Below are positions 1 through 7,998 of a DNA stretch of 15,451 nucleotides, piece after piece. The notes below the pieces were generated by a model, which saw only the letters and a list, made by a program, of their open reading frames with translations, was not told the DNA's origin and did not search any database. Within the stretch, counting starts at the first letter, position 1. Each line of letters opens with the position of its first letter. Made by a program: the position numbers and the translations under genes. The DNA comes from Marinospirillum sp. (GTDB taxonomy: Bacteria > Pseudomonadota > Gammaproteobacteria > Pseudomonadales > Halomonadaceae): the NCBI GenBank assembly GCA_007116865.1, contig SKHR01000053.1:1-15451 (forward strand). The letters run 5' to 3'.

Positions 1-1062
1 AAGAGTAACTTCAGCGCCACTTCCGTTGATGCGGATGACTTGAGTGATCTGGCTGACCTTTCAGAAGACGCCAGCTCAACGCGTCCACGCAATAAGAAAT
101 CAACCAAAACATCGGCTGTGCCCACCAGTGATCTGGCAGAGCTGGATGAGCTGGATGAGCTGGACGATGATTTTGGTGATACGGATGATCTGCAAGACCT
201 TCCTGAAGATGCACCGATTGAATTTGATTTGAGTGAGCTGGACGATCTGGATGCGCCGCTTGAAGAGTCAGAAGTCTCGGCCTCAGAAGATGACTCCGCT
301 TTTGAAGGTGTTGAGCCCGATGCAGAGACCGATGACTTCATGGCGGCCCTGGACGAGCTGGAAAATAAAAAACCGGTCGACCCCATGGAAGATACCGATG
401 ACCTGGTTGACCTGGGTGATGATCCATTTGACTTTGGTTTGGATGAGGAGCCGACTTCTGCTCGCTACGCTTCAGAAGATGATCCGGAAGATGCGCCACC
501 TCCCCGCCATGATCTGAGTGACAGCTTTGATGAACTGGCCGATTTATCCGGAATTGAAGAGTTGGCTCAGCAGCCGAGAGGGGATGGACACTCCTATGAG
601 TTGGAAGACCTGGATCCGGCAGACGACTTGCAGTCACTGGACTTTGATCTTTCAGGTGATGAAGAGTCGGCCGAGTTTGGTGATCTGGATCTGGGTGAGG
701 CATCCGAACTTGAGGCTGAGGACATGGATGATGCCTTCAGTCTAGAGGATTTGGAGTCAGATTCGGGGCTTGAAGAGGTGTCTGAGGATGAGCTGAGCCT
801 GGATGACTTCGAGCTGGAGTCTGATCAAGAGATCACAATGGCGGATGAAACACCGGAAGAGCTGGAGGGTCTGGAAAGTCTGGGTGATGAGGACTTTGAT
901 CTGGGCGATGGTGATTTAACCGCTCAACTGGATTTAGCGACTGCCTACATTGAAATGGGTGATAAAGAAGGTGCCCGTGAAGTCTTGCAGCGCGTGATTG
1001 AGGAAGGAGATGCAGACTTGCGTGCCACCGCACAGCAGATGCTGGACACGCTTGCTAGCTAA
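1..1062 (+). CDS. fimV: FimV/HubP-family polar hub protein, C-terminal part (5' end outside window)
   Basis: The reading frame is open from base 1, so this is the last 353 codons of a larger gene; the TTG at position 40 is not a real start. Known role of the family: an inner-membrane protein with periplasmic LysM and cytoplasmic acidic/TPR regions that marks cell poles and recruits type IV pilus, flagellar or chemotaxis machinery. Seen here: a very acidic low-complexity region (Asp plus Glu over one third by hand count) with degenerate repeats of the kind FDLSELDDLD, SLDFDLSGDEE and DFDLGDGDL. It is followed by the diagnostic FimV C-terminal TPR-like module of about 45 residues, starting LDLATAYIEMGDKEGAREVL. 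The N-terminal LysM and membrane segment are not in the window. truA starts two bases after the stop, the same neighbour as in Pseudomonas. Identification rests on the C-terminal module plus synteny. Confidence 0.9.
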   Translation, partial: KSNFSATSVDADDLSDLADLSEDASSTRPRNKKSTKTSAVPTSDLAELDELDELDDDFGDTDDLQDLPEDAPIEFDLSELDDLDAPLEESEVSASEDDSAFEGVEPDAETDDFMAALDELENKKPVDPMEDTDDLVDLGDDPFDFGLDEEPTSARYASEDDPEDAPPPRHDLSDSFDELADLSGIEELAQQPRGDGHSYELEDLDPADDLQSLDFDLSGDEESAEFGDLDLGEASELEAEDMDDAFSLEDLESDSGLEEVSEDELSLDDFELESDQEITMADETPEELEGLESLGDEDFDLGDGDLTAQLDLATAYIEMGDKEGAREVLQRVIEEGDADLRATAQQMLDTLAS

Positions 1063-1064
1063 CT

Positions 1065-2003
1065 ATGCATTTTGGTGGTGAGTTCGAGGTTTTTGATGAA
1101 ACCTCGGCGAGCCCCGGACGCCAAGCCTTATGTGTTGAATACTTAGGCAGCGAGTTTCGGGGCTGGCAAACCCAACAGGTTGGCATTCCCAGTGTTCAAC
1201 CACTTTTAGAGCAGGCTCTGAGTCGATTGGCTTCAGAGCCTGTTTCTGTCATGTGTGCCGGTCGCACAGATGCGGGAGTGCATGCCAGCGGCCAGATCGT
1301 GCATTTTGATACCCAGGCGAGCCTGCCGGAGCGTGCCTGGGTGCTTGGTACCAATGGCTTTTTGCCGGACTCCATTCGCGTGCGCTGGGCACGCAGTGTT
1401 TCTGACCGCTTTCATGCGCGCCACTCTGCCTTGGCACGTCGTTATCGTTATCTGATTTATAACCACCGTCACCGTCCTGCGCTTTTGCATGGACAGGTCA
1501 CCTGGTGGAACCAGCCTTTAGATGTTGACTTGATGCAGGCAGCGGCTCAGCGCCTGGTCGGTGAGAAGGATTTTTCGGCTTTTCGTTCAGCCCGTTGCCA
1601 GTCTCGTATCGCCTGGCGCCATATGCATTTTGTTGAGGTGAAGCGTTTTGGTGAGTGGATTCTCATCGATGTGCAGGCCAACGCCTTTTTACATCACATG
1701 GTGCGCAATATTGCCGGCACCCTGATCAAAATTGGTCAGGGCGAAAAACCTGTGGACTGGATCGATGCGCTGCTGGAAGCCAAACAAAGAGCACAAGCCG
1801 GCATGACAGCACCTGCGGCGGGTTTGTATTTTATTGCCGCGCTCTATCCAGATCAGTTTGGCCTGCCGACCGAACCGCTAGGGCCTTCATTGGTGCGTTT
1901 ACTGGCCGCTGAAAACCTGGATGGTGTCTATCCTGAGTTTTTGCCGCAGTGGTATCGTAGTGATTTGACGCGAACCCCAAAACAAGCAATGACCGAGAGT
2001 TGA
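1065..2003 (+). CDS. truA: tRNA pseudouridine(38-40) synthase TruA
   Basis: Isomerises uridine to pseudouridine at positions 38, 39 and 40 in the anticodon arm of many tRNAs; cytoplasmic. The core begins near residue 21 (ALCVEYLGSEFRGWQ) and carries the family signature CAGRTDAGVHASGQ, with Asp69 as the catalytic aspartate (E. coli Asp60). Further family segments are FHARHSALARRYRYLI and FLHHMVRNIAGTLIKIGQG. At 312 residues it is about 40 longer than E. coli TruA, with roughly 10 extra residues at the N-terminus and a longer C-terminal tail. The ATG at 1065 is the only reasonable start: no in-frame alternative lies before the core. It has no clear Shine-Dalgarno sequence and sits two bases after the fimV stop, so translational coupling is likely. 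trpF follows three bases after its stop. Confidence 0.96.
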   Translation: MHFGGEFEVFDETSASPGRQALCVEYLGSEFRGWQTQQVGIPSVQPLLEQALSRLASEPVSVMCAGRTDAGVHASGQIVHFDTQASLPERAWVLGTNGFLPDSIRVRWARSVSDRFHARHSALARRYRYLIYNHRHRPALLHGQVTWWNQPLDVDLMQAAAQRLVGEKDFSAFRSARCQSRIAWRHMHFVEVKRFGEWILIDVQANAFLHHMVRNIAGTLIKIGQGEKPVDWIDALLEAKQRAQAGMTAPAAGLYFIAALYPDQFGLPTEPLGPSLVRLLAAENLDGVYPEFLPQWYRSDLTRTPKQAMTES

Positions 2004-2006
2004 TTC

Positions 2007-2636
2007 ATGCGCCGAGTGAAAACAAAAATTTGCGGACTGACTCGTGTAGAAGATGTGATCGCAGCGGAACAAGCGGGGGCAGATGCACTGGGGTTTGTGT
2101 TTTATCCACCCAGCCCGCGTGCGGTCACTGCGGATCAGGCTGCTATTTTATGTCAAAAGACCGGCCCTTTTGTGACTCGGGTTGGGTTGTTTGTTGACCC
2201 AACACCCGCGCAAGTGAAGGCGGTGCTCAGTCAGGTGCCTTTGGACTTGTTGCAGTTTCATGGAGAGGAAAGCGAGGCTTTTTGTCGTCAGTTTGGTCGG
2301 CCTTATATCAAGGCACTGCGCATGCGTCCCGACTTCAATCCAGCGCAGGCGCCCGATCTTTGGCCCAGCGCAACTGGTTTTTTGCTCGATGCGTATAAGC
2401 CTGGTGTGCCTGGTGGAACGGGGGAATGTTTTGACTGGCGCCGTTTTCCGCAGGGCTCGCAGGTTCACTGGATTCTGGCCGGTGGTTTAAATCCAGACAA
2501 TGTGAGTCAGGCGATTGAGTCAACTCGACCTTATGCGGTTGATGTTTCCGGTGGAGTCGAAGCCGCCCCCGGTATAAAATGTGCAGCCAAAATTCATGCT
2601 CTGATCCAAGGGGTTCATTGTGTCTCGTTATGCTGA
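2007..2636 (+). CDS. trpF: Phosphoribosylanthranilate isomerase TrpF
   Basis: Converts N-(5-phosphoribosyl)anthranilate to CdRP, the third step of tryptophan synthesis; a cytoplasmic single-domain TIM barrel. The 209-residue length is normal for a monofunctional TrpF. Visible motifs are KICGLT at the N-terminus with the catalytic Cys9, LLDAYKPGVPGGTG with the catalytic Asp128, the phosphate-binding ILAGGLNPDNV, and VDVSGGVE near the C-terminus. The ATG at 2007 comes three bases after the truA stop. The last 17 bases overlap trpB, which begins in a different frame, so the two are probably translationally coupled. In many gammaproteobacteria trpF sits between truA and accD without trpBA; here all three trp genes are together. 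Confidence 0.97.
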   Translation: MRRVKTKICGLTRVEDVIAAEQAGADALGFVFYPPSPRAVTADQAAILCQKTGPFVTRVGLFVDPTPAQVKAVLSQVPLDLLQFHGEESEAFCRQFGRPYIKALRMRPDFNPAQAPDLWPSATGFLLDAYKPGVPGGTGECFDWRRFPQGSQVHWILAGGLNPDNVSQAIESTRPYAVDVSGGVEAAPGIKCAAKIHALIQGVHCVSLC

Positions 2637-3831
2637 TTTGCTGAATTTACCCGATGCCCGTGGCCATTTCGGTCCTTATGGGGGGCGGTTTGTCTCTGAA
2701 ACCCTCAGTTATGCGTTAGAACAGCTGGACGAGCAGTACACCCGCTTGAGTGCTTGTCCGGACTTTCAGGCTGAATTTGATCGGGATCTTGCTCGTTATG
2801 TCGGGCGCCCTTCGCCCTTGTACCATGCTGAGCGTTGGTCCAAACGTCTGGGTGGCGCACAGATCTGGCTCAAGCGCGAAGATCTTAACCACACCGGTGC
2901 GCACAAGGTGAACAATACCGTGGGTCAGGCGCTGCTGGCCAAGTATTCCGGTAAACCCCGGGTGATTGCCGAAACGGGGGCCGGTCAACATGGAGTGGCG
3001 ACTGCCACGGTGGCTGCCCGTCTGGGATTAAAATGCCAGGTGTATATGGGTGCAGAAGATGTTCAGCGTCAGGCGCCGAATGTGTATCGCATGAAGCTGC
3101 TGGGTGCAGAAGTCATTCCGGTTGAGTCTGGGTCACGGACTTTAAAAGATGCCATGAATGAAGCCTTGCGTGACTGGGTCACCAATGTAGATGACACCTT
3201 TTATATTATTGGTACGGTGGCGGGTCCACATCCCTATCCTAAGCTGGTTCGTGATTTTAATTCCGTGACCGGGCGTGAGGCGCGTCAGCAGTGCCTGGAC
3301 TCTTTTGGTCGCCTGCCCGATGCCTTGATTGCCTGCGTGGGCGGGGGTTCGAATGCAATGGGGTTGTTTTATCCCTTCCTGACGGATGATGAAGTCGCCA
3401 TGTATGGGGTAGAAGCGGGCGGAGACGGGCTGGAAACGGGCCGCCATGCAGCTCCCTTGAACGCCGGGCGTCCTGGGGTCCTGCATGGAAATCGCACCTA
3501 TCTGATGGAAGATGAAGCCGGACAGATTCTGGAAACCCACTCGATTTCTGCTGGTCTGGACTATCCGGGAGTCGGCCCTGAGCACGCTTATTTGAAGGAT
3601 ATCGGGCGGGTTCAATACAAGGTGGCCACCGATGCTCAGGTGATGCAGGCCTTTGAAGACCTGTGTCGTATCGAAGGCATCATTCCGGCCCTTGAGTCCA
3701 GCCATGCTCTGGCCTATGCCAGCCAATTAGCGGTGACCATGACGCCGGACCAGCATTTGGTCGTCAATCTGTCGGGTCGGGGCGACAAGGACATCATGAC
3801 CGTCGCACGCCTGCAGGGCATTTCTCTTTGA
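2620..3831 (+). CDS. trpB: Tryptophan synthase beta subunit TrpB
   Basis: PLP enzyme that condenses indole with L-serine to give tryptophan, working as an alpha2-beta2 complex with TrpA. At 403 residues it is close to the E. coli length. Motifs: the N-terminal GHFGPYGGRFV; HTGAHKVNN with the PLP-binding Lys96; AETGAGQHGVATATVAA for substrate carboxylate binding; and the glycine-rich CVGGGSNAMG phosphate cradle. The start is GTG at 2620, chosen because AAGGGG lies six bases upstream and the N-terminal sequence matches the family from the first residues. It overlaps the trpF 3' end by 17 bases. trpA follows directly, giving the usual trpBA order. Confidence 0.98.
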   Translation: MSRYADLLNLPDARGHFGPYGGRFVSETLSYALEQLDEQYTRLSACPDFQAEFDRDLARYVGRPSPLYHAERWSKRLGGAQIWLKREDLNHTGAHKVNNTVGQALLAKYSGKPRVIAETGAGQHGVATATVAARLGLKCQVYMGAEDVQRQAPNVYRMKLLGAEVIPVESGSRTLKDAMNEALRDWVTNVDDTFYIIGTVAGPHPYPKLVRDFNSVTGREARQQCLDSFGRLPDALIACVGGGSNAMGLFYPFLTDDEVAMYGVEAGGDGLETGRHAAPLNAGRPGVLHGNRTYLMEDEAGQILETHSISAGLDYPGVGPEHAYLKDIGRVQYKVATDAQVMQAFEDLCRIEGIIPALESSHALAYASQLAVTMTPDQHLVVNLSGRGDKDIMTVARLQGISL

Positions 3832-3851
3832 ATTCAGATAACGGCCAGAAT

Positions 3852-4661
3852 ATGACACGCATTCAACAGACCTTTTCTCAACTTAAAGCTCAAGGCCGTA
3901 AGGCCTTGATTCCCTATATCACAGCGGGTGATCCGGCACCGCAGCATACCCTGGCGCTGATGCATGCTTTGGTCGCGGCGGGGGCGGATATTCTTGAGCT
4001 GGGCGTGCCTTTTTCCGATCCGATGGCCGATGGCCCGGTGATTCAAAAAGCCTGTGAACGAGCGTTGCGTCACGGCACTTCACTGCGTGATGTGCTGCAA
4101 ATGGTGGCTGAGTTCCGCCAAACCAACACAGATACGCCGGTTGTGCTCATGGGGTATTTGAATCCCATTGAGGCCATGGGTTATGCAGCCTTTGCGGCGC
4201 AGGCGGCCAGTGCTGGGGTTGATGGCGTGCTGGTGGTTGATTTGCCGCCCGAGGAGGGTGATGAGCTGGTGCCGCTTTTGAAATCCCACCAGTTGGATGT
4301 GGTTTTTTTGATGGCGCCGACCACTCAGGACGATCGGGCGCAAAAAATTATTGCGGCGGGCAGCGGTTATCTCTATTACGTTTCACTGAAAGGGGTGACC
4401 GGCTCAGCGACCCTGGATGTGGGGGCCGTTTCTGCGCGAGTTGCGCAAATCGCTGCCATGACAGATATGCCGATCGCGGTGGGTTTTGGCGTGCGTGATG
4501 GTCAAACTGCGGCTGCTTTGGCGCGAGTCTCTGATGGCGTGATCGTCGGCAGCGCGCTGGTTTCTCAGATTGCGGAGCTGGCGGATCGCCCTGTCGAAAT
4601 CGCCCCCCGTCTAACTCAGGTATTGAGTGAGATGCGCCAAGCGATGGATCAACGGGCATAA
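3852..4661 (+). CDS. trpA: Tryptophan synthase alpha subunit TrpA
   Basis: Cleaves indole-3-glycerol phosphate to indole and glyceraldehyde 3-phosphate; the indole is channelled to TrpB. TIM barrel, 269 residues. The frame can be extended to a TTG at 3828 that overlaps the trpB stop, but the ATG at 3852 is preferred. From it the catalytic residues fall at Glu49 (ILELGVPFSD) and Asp60 (DPMADGP), the same numbers as in E. coli TrpA, and the total length matches. Other family segments are VVDLPPEEGDEL, YYVSLKGVTGS, and the phosphate-binding VGFGVRDGQT and GVIVGSAL. It lies 20 bases after trpB and ends the trp group. No clear terminator follows. Confidence 0.96.
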   Translation: MTRIQQTFSQLKAQGRKALIPYITAGDPAPQHTLALMHALVAAGADILELGVPFSDPMADGPVIQKACERALRHGTSLRDVLQMVAEFRQTNTDTPVVLMGYLNPIEAMGYAAFAAQAASAGVDGVLVVDLPPEEGDELVPLLKSHQLDVVFLMAPTTQDDRAQKIIAAGSGYLYYVSLKGVTGSATLDVGAVSARVAQIAAMTDMPIAVGFGVRDGQTAAALARVSDGVIVGSALVSQIAELADRPVEIAPRLTQVLSEMRQAMDQRA

Positions 4662-4668
4662 ATAGCGG

Positions 4669-4697
4669 TTTTTCTGCAGGGGTGCCTGGGTTAGAAT
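4669..4697 (+). promoter_or_regulatory. Possible weak sigma-70 promoter for accD
   Basis: The 75-base gap between trpA and accD contains TAGAAT at 4692-4697, a five-of-six match to the -10 box. A T-rich, poor -35 candidate lies at 4669-4674 with a 17-base spacer. The position fits an independent promoter for the accD-folC-dedD group. The -35 match is weak, so this is tentative. Confidence 0.3.
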
Positions 4698-4736
4698 GGG
4701 CGATCACTTCATCACTGAACCAAGAGTTAAGTCATT

Positions 4737-5600
4737 ATGAGTTGGTTGAATCGAATTGTTCCATCGATCATTAAGTCGGATGATGTCAAGCGCAAAGCCA
4801 ATGTGCCTGAAGGGCTCTGGCGTAAATGCCCCAAGTGTGATGCTGCTCTTTATCGTCCTGAGCTGGAAAAAAACCTGCATATTTGCCCCAAGTGTGACCA
4901 CCACCTGCGTCTTGCTGCCCGCAAGCGTCTGGAAAGCTTTTTGGATAAGGAAAGCCAGGAAGAGCTTTTTGCGGATGTGGAGCCGGTTGATAAGCTGAAG
5001 TTTCGTGACTCGAAAAAATACAAGGATCGCCTGGCAGCGGCTCAACGCAGCACGGGCGAAAAAGATGCGTTGATTGCGATGCGTGGTACGCTTAAAAAAG
5101 TCCCCGTGGTTGCGGTTGCGTTTGAATTTAATTTTATGGGCGGTTCCATGGGCTCGGTGGTGGGTGAAAAGTTTGCCCGGGCCGCTGAGCTGGCACTTAA
5201 AGAAAGAATCCCTTTGATTTGCTTCTCAGCTTCGGGCGGTGCGCGCATGCAAGAAGCGCTCTTTTCTTTAATGCAGATGGCAAAAACCTCAGCCGCTTTG
5301 GAACGACTCAAGCAGGCGGGTGTTCCTTATGTGTCAGTATTGACCGACCCGGTTTATGGTGGGGTTTCCGCTTCCCTGGCTATGCTGGGTGATATCAACG
5401 TTTCTGAGCCCTTTGCCCTGTGTGGCTTTGCGGGGCCTCGAGTGATTGAGCAAACCGTGCGCGAAAAATTGCCCGAAGGATTTCAGCGTGCAGAGTTTCT
5501 CCTCGACCACGGAACGGTTGATATGATCATTCACCGTCATGAAATGGCGGAAAAACTGGCTGGCCTGTTGCGTAAAATGACGCACAGGCCCGCTGCCTGA
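4737..5600 (+). CDS. accD: Acetyl-CoA carboxylase carboxyltransferase beta subunit AccD
   Basis: With AccA, transfers carboxyl from carboxybiotin to acetyl-CoA to make malonyl-CoA, the committed step of fatty acid synthesis; cytoplasmic. The 287 residues hold an N-terminal four-cysteine zinc ribbon (Cys31, Cys34, Cys50, Cys53, in CPKCDAALYRP and HICPKCDHHL). The crotonase-like carboxyltransferase fold follows, with FNFMGGSMGSVVGEKF and the oxyanion-forming FSASGGARMQEAL. In E. coli the zinc ribbon also lets the enzyme bind its own mRNA; whether that holds here is not known. The ATG at 4737 is preceded by a modest AAGAG. Adjacency to folC is conserved across gammaproteobacteria. Confidence 0.98.
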   Translation: MSWLNRIVPSIIKSDDVKRKANVPEGLWRKCPKCDAALYRPELEKNLHICPKCDHHLRLAARKRLESFLDKESQEELFADVEPVDKLKFRDSKKYKDRLAAAQRSTGEKDALIAMRGTLKKVPVVAVAFEFNFMGGSMGSVVGEKFARAAELALKERIPLICFSASGGARMQEALFSLMQMAKTSAALERLKQAGVPYVSVLTDPVYGGVSASLAMLGDINVSEPFALCGFAGPRVIEQTVREKLPEGFQRAEFLLDHGTVDMIIHRHEMAEKLAGLLRKMTHRPAA

Positions 5601-5624
5601 TCATTACCAAACCGAGAAACCTAG

Positions 5625-6923
5625 GTGTTTTCAGGTGATTTAAGCGCTTGGCTGGCGCATCTGGAAAGCTTGCATGCCAGCGAAATTGATTTGGGTTTGT
5701 CACGCATCGCGACCGTGGCCAAGCGCTTGCAGCTTCCTTTAAGTCCTGATCAGCGTTTTGCTAAGGTCATCACCTTTGCCGGCACCAATGGCAAGGGTTC
5801 AACCCTGGCGATGACTCAGGCAGTGTTGCAGGCTGCCGGATGGCGTGTCGGCAGCTATACCTCTCCACATTTTTTGTGTTTTAACGAGCGCATTCAGATC
5901 AATGGCTGCCCAGTTGATGATGCTCGTCTGGTTAACGCATTTGAGCAGATAGAGCAGGCACGTTGTGCGGCCGGGCTGGCCGAAGTTTCTTTGACCTACT
6001 TTGAGTTTGCAACCCTGGCGGCATTGGTGATTTTTTCTGCCGCACCGCTGGATGTGTGGTTGTTAGAAGTGGGGTTAGGCGGACGCCTGGATGCCGTGAA
6101 TCTGGTCGATACCGACATCGCCGTGATCACACGCTTGGGGTTGGATCATCAAGCCTGGCTGGGTGATGATCTTGAAAGCATTGGTCGTGAAAAGGCCGGT
6201 ATTCTGCGCCCGGGTATTGCTGTGGTTTTAGGCGATGATCAGTGGCCTTATAGTGTTCTGGATCAGGCCGCCAAGCTGGGCTGTGAAATTGTCCAGCTGG
6301 GTAAGGCTTACACACAACAGCTGGATTTGGCTGATCAGTGGTTCTGGGTCAAGGAGAATCAGCGCGTTGGACCTTTGCCTCGCCCCGGGTTACCCCTGAA
6401 CAATGCCGCGACTGCGCTGCAAATTGTGTCGTTGATGGGCGTGACATTGGAGGCTCAGTGGCTGGCTCCTGTGATGCAGCAAGTGAGCTTGAGTGGGCGT
6501 ATGAGCCGCAGTGGCGCTTGGTTGATGGATGTCGCACACAACCCGCAGGCCGCTAAGTATCTTGCCGAGCAGCTACAGCGCTTCCCCTGCCGTCGCTTGG
6601 CAGTGGTTGGCATGATGGCAGATAAGGATATTGAGGCAACTTTGGAGCCTTTGTTACCCTCGATCTCGGACTGGGTTTGCCTGAGCCTACCAACGCCTAG
6701 AGCCGCTTCTGCTGATCGACTGGCGGAGGTGCTGCGTGCTTTGGGGGGCACAGTGGTGCTGATTGATGAGGGCGACCAGGCCAGCCAGGCTAGAGCCTGG
6801 ATCGATCAGGCGCTGGCTGCCCAACACTATGATGAAGTGCTGGTGTTTGGTTCATTTTTTACTCTCGCTTTATTTCCGGACAAACTGCCTCTGTTGCAGG
6901 AGGGTTCATGCGCTACGGGCTAA
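5625..6923 (+). CDS. folC: Bifunctional folylpolyglutamate / dihydrofolate synthase FolC
   Basis: Adds glutamate to dihydropteroate to form dihydrofolate and extends folate polyglutamate tails; a Mur-ligase-family ATP-dependent enzyme in the cytoplasm. Seen in its 432 residues: the N-terminal AWLAHLESLHASEIDLGLSR, the P-loop GTNGKGST at 53-60, LLEVGLGGRLDAVN at 146-159, REKAGIL, and the C-terminal-domain DVAHNP at 302-307. The start is GTG at 5625, with GAGAAA upstream, 24 bases after the accD stop. Length is close to E. coli FolC (about 420). The 3' end overlaps dedD by 16 bases. Confidence 0.96.
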   Translation: MFSGDLSAWLAHLESLHASEIDLGLSRIATVAKRLQLPLSPDQRFAKVITFAGTNGKGSTLAMTQAVLQAAGWRVGSYTSPHFLCFNERIQINGCPVDDARLVNAFEQIEQARCAAGLAEVSLTYFEFATLAALVIFSAAPLDVWLLEVGLGGRLDAVNLVDTDIAVITRLGLDHQAWLGDDLESIGREKAGILRPGIAVVLGDDQWPYSVLDQAAKLGCEIVQLGKAYTQQLDLADQWFWVKENQRVGPLPRPGLPLNNAATALQIVSLMGVTLEAQWLAPVMQQVSLSGRMSRSGAWLMDVAHNPQAAKYLAEQLQRFPCRRLAVVGMMADKDIEATLEPLLPSISDWVCLSLPTPRAASADRLAEVLRALGGTVVLIDEGDQASQARAWIDQALAAQHYDEVLVFGSFFTLALFPDKLPLLQEGSCATG

Positions 6924-7495
6924 AAGAACGCCTCCTGGGTGCTTTGGTGTTGATTGCTTTGGCAGTGATTTTTCTGCCTTGGCTGCTGGAGGAAGAGCGC
7001 GCCCAGGCACCGGTTGCTGAGCGAATCATTACCCCGGAGCCGCCTCCGGCTGTGACCTTGACTGAACCGGCCACTCAACCACCGACCCTGACTTTGCCCT
7101 GGTCAACGGCTGAGCAGGCACAAATTCAAACCACCGCAGAAACAGAAGACACAGAAACGGCATCTCCAGCGGCCAGTCCAGCATCGGGGTTGAGTCTGGA
7201 TCCCAGTGGTGGTGCACAGGCCTGGGCCATTCAGGTGGCGACTTTTGCGGAGCGGGATAATGCTCGACGACTGATTCGCCAGCTCGATGAGCTGGGTTTT
7301 CGCCCTTATCGACGCAAGAATGGCGAGTTGTCTGTGGTGTTGATCGGCCCTTATCTGGATCAAAATCAAGCACGCACTGACCAGGATCGTCTGATGCAGA
7401 TGCAGGGATTTAACACGCTGCTGTTGCGTTATGTACCGGAGTATCTGGCGCGTGAGCGCGGTCAGATGCCTGAGTCACCTGAAGACGATTATTGA
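6908..7495 (+). CDS. dedD: SPOR-domain cell division protein, DedD-like
   Basis: Inner-membrane protein expected to localise to the septum by binding glycan strands stripped of stem peptides. Layout of 195 residues: short cytoplasmic start (MRYGLKER), one membrane helix at about 8-27, a Pro/Thr/Glu-rich linker to about 103, and a SPOR domain at about 105-176 (starting AWAIQVATFAERDNARRL, with the second half around LSVVLIGPYLDQNQA). This matches DedD in size and topology, and the folC-dedD-cvpA-purF order is the same as in E. coli. A strong AGGAGGG at 6898-6904 lies inside the end of folC just before the ATG, so it is translated from within the folC coding end. The specific name rests on synteny; SPOR domains occur in several proteins. 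Confidence 0.88.
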   Translation: MRYGLKERLLGALVLIALAVIFLPWLLEEERAQAPVAERIITPEPPPAVTLTEPATQPPTLTLPWSTAEQAQIQTTAETEDTETASPAASPASGLSLDPSGGAQAWAIQVATFAERDNARRLIRQLDELGFRPYRRKNGELSVVLIGPYLDQNQARTDQDRLMQMQGFNTLLLRYVPEYLARERGQMPESPEDDY

Positions 7496-7505
7496 GGGTT
7501 AGGCA

Positions 7506-7988
7506 ATGGGACTGAATGGTCTGGATATTTTCTTTATAGTGATCCTGAGCTTTTCCATTCTGCTGGCTTTTTGGAAGGGCTTTGTCCAGCAGGTGTTATC
7601 ACTGATGGGGTGGGTGATTGCACTGCTCTCGGCACGGCAGCTCGGTCAGGAAGTGGCGCCAGCCTTTGCTTCGGTGTTTGCTGATCCCAGTTATCAGCTG
7701 GCAGCCGCCTATGTGGCGATCACGCTAGTGGTGCTCTTGGCCAGCAAGGTGATTTCTTCAGCGATGGGCACGCTGGTGCAAAAGATCGGTTTAGGTAAGC
7801 TGGATCGCTTATTAGGCATGCTGTTTGGTGGTATCCGTGGTGTGATCATCATTGTGCTGGGGGTGTCGATCGCCAGTCTGACCGAGTTGAGACATCATGC
7901 TCAGTGGCAGGAGTCACGACTGATGCCTTTTATGGAGCAGGTGCGTGACCGCAGTGCTGCTCATCTGAACGACTATATCAACGAATAG
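7506..7988 (+). CDS. cvpA: CvpA family inner-membrane protein
   Basis: A 160-residue protein with four hydrophobic segments at about 5-23, 28-44, 64-83 and 103-124. It opens with the typical CvpA start (NGLDIFFIVILSFSILLAFW, then KGF near residue 24) and has the conserved GKLDRLLGMLFGGIRG before the last helix. In E. coli CvpA is needed for colicin V production, and other work links it to envelope stress tolerance; the molecular activity is not established. It lies 10 bases after dedD with GAGGGTTAGG just upstream of the ATG, and 10 bases before purF, the usual partner. Confidence 0.93.
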   Translation: MGLNGLDIFFIVILSFSILLAFWKGFVQQVLSLMGWVIALLSARQLGQEVAPAFASVFADPSYQLAAAYVAITLVVLLASKVISSAMGTLVQKIGLGKLDRLLGMLFGGIRGVIIIVLGVSIASLTELRHHAQWQESRLMPFMEQVRDRSAAHLNDYINE

Positions 7989-7998
7989 GTAAACAAGC

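Noticed and set aside
3142..3726. 194-codon open frame on the minus strand opposite trpB
   Set aside because: Antisense shadow of a strongly conserved gene, with no family resemblance or start signals.
3828..3851. Upstream TTG start for trpA, adding eight residues
   Set aside because: The ATG at 3852 gives the family length and puts catalytic residues at Glu49 and Asp60 exactly as in E. coli.
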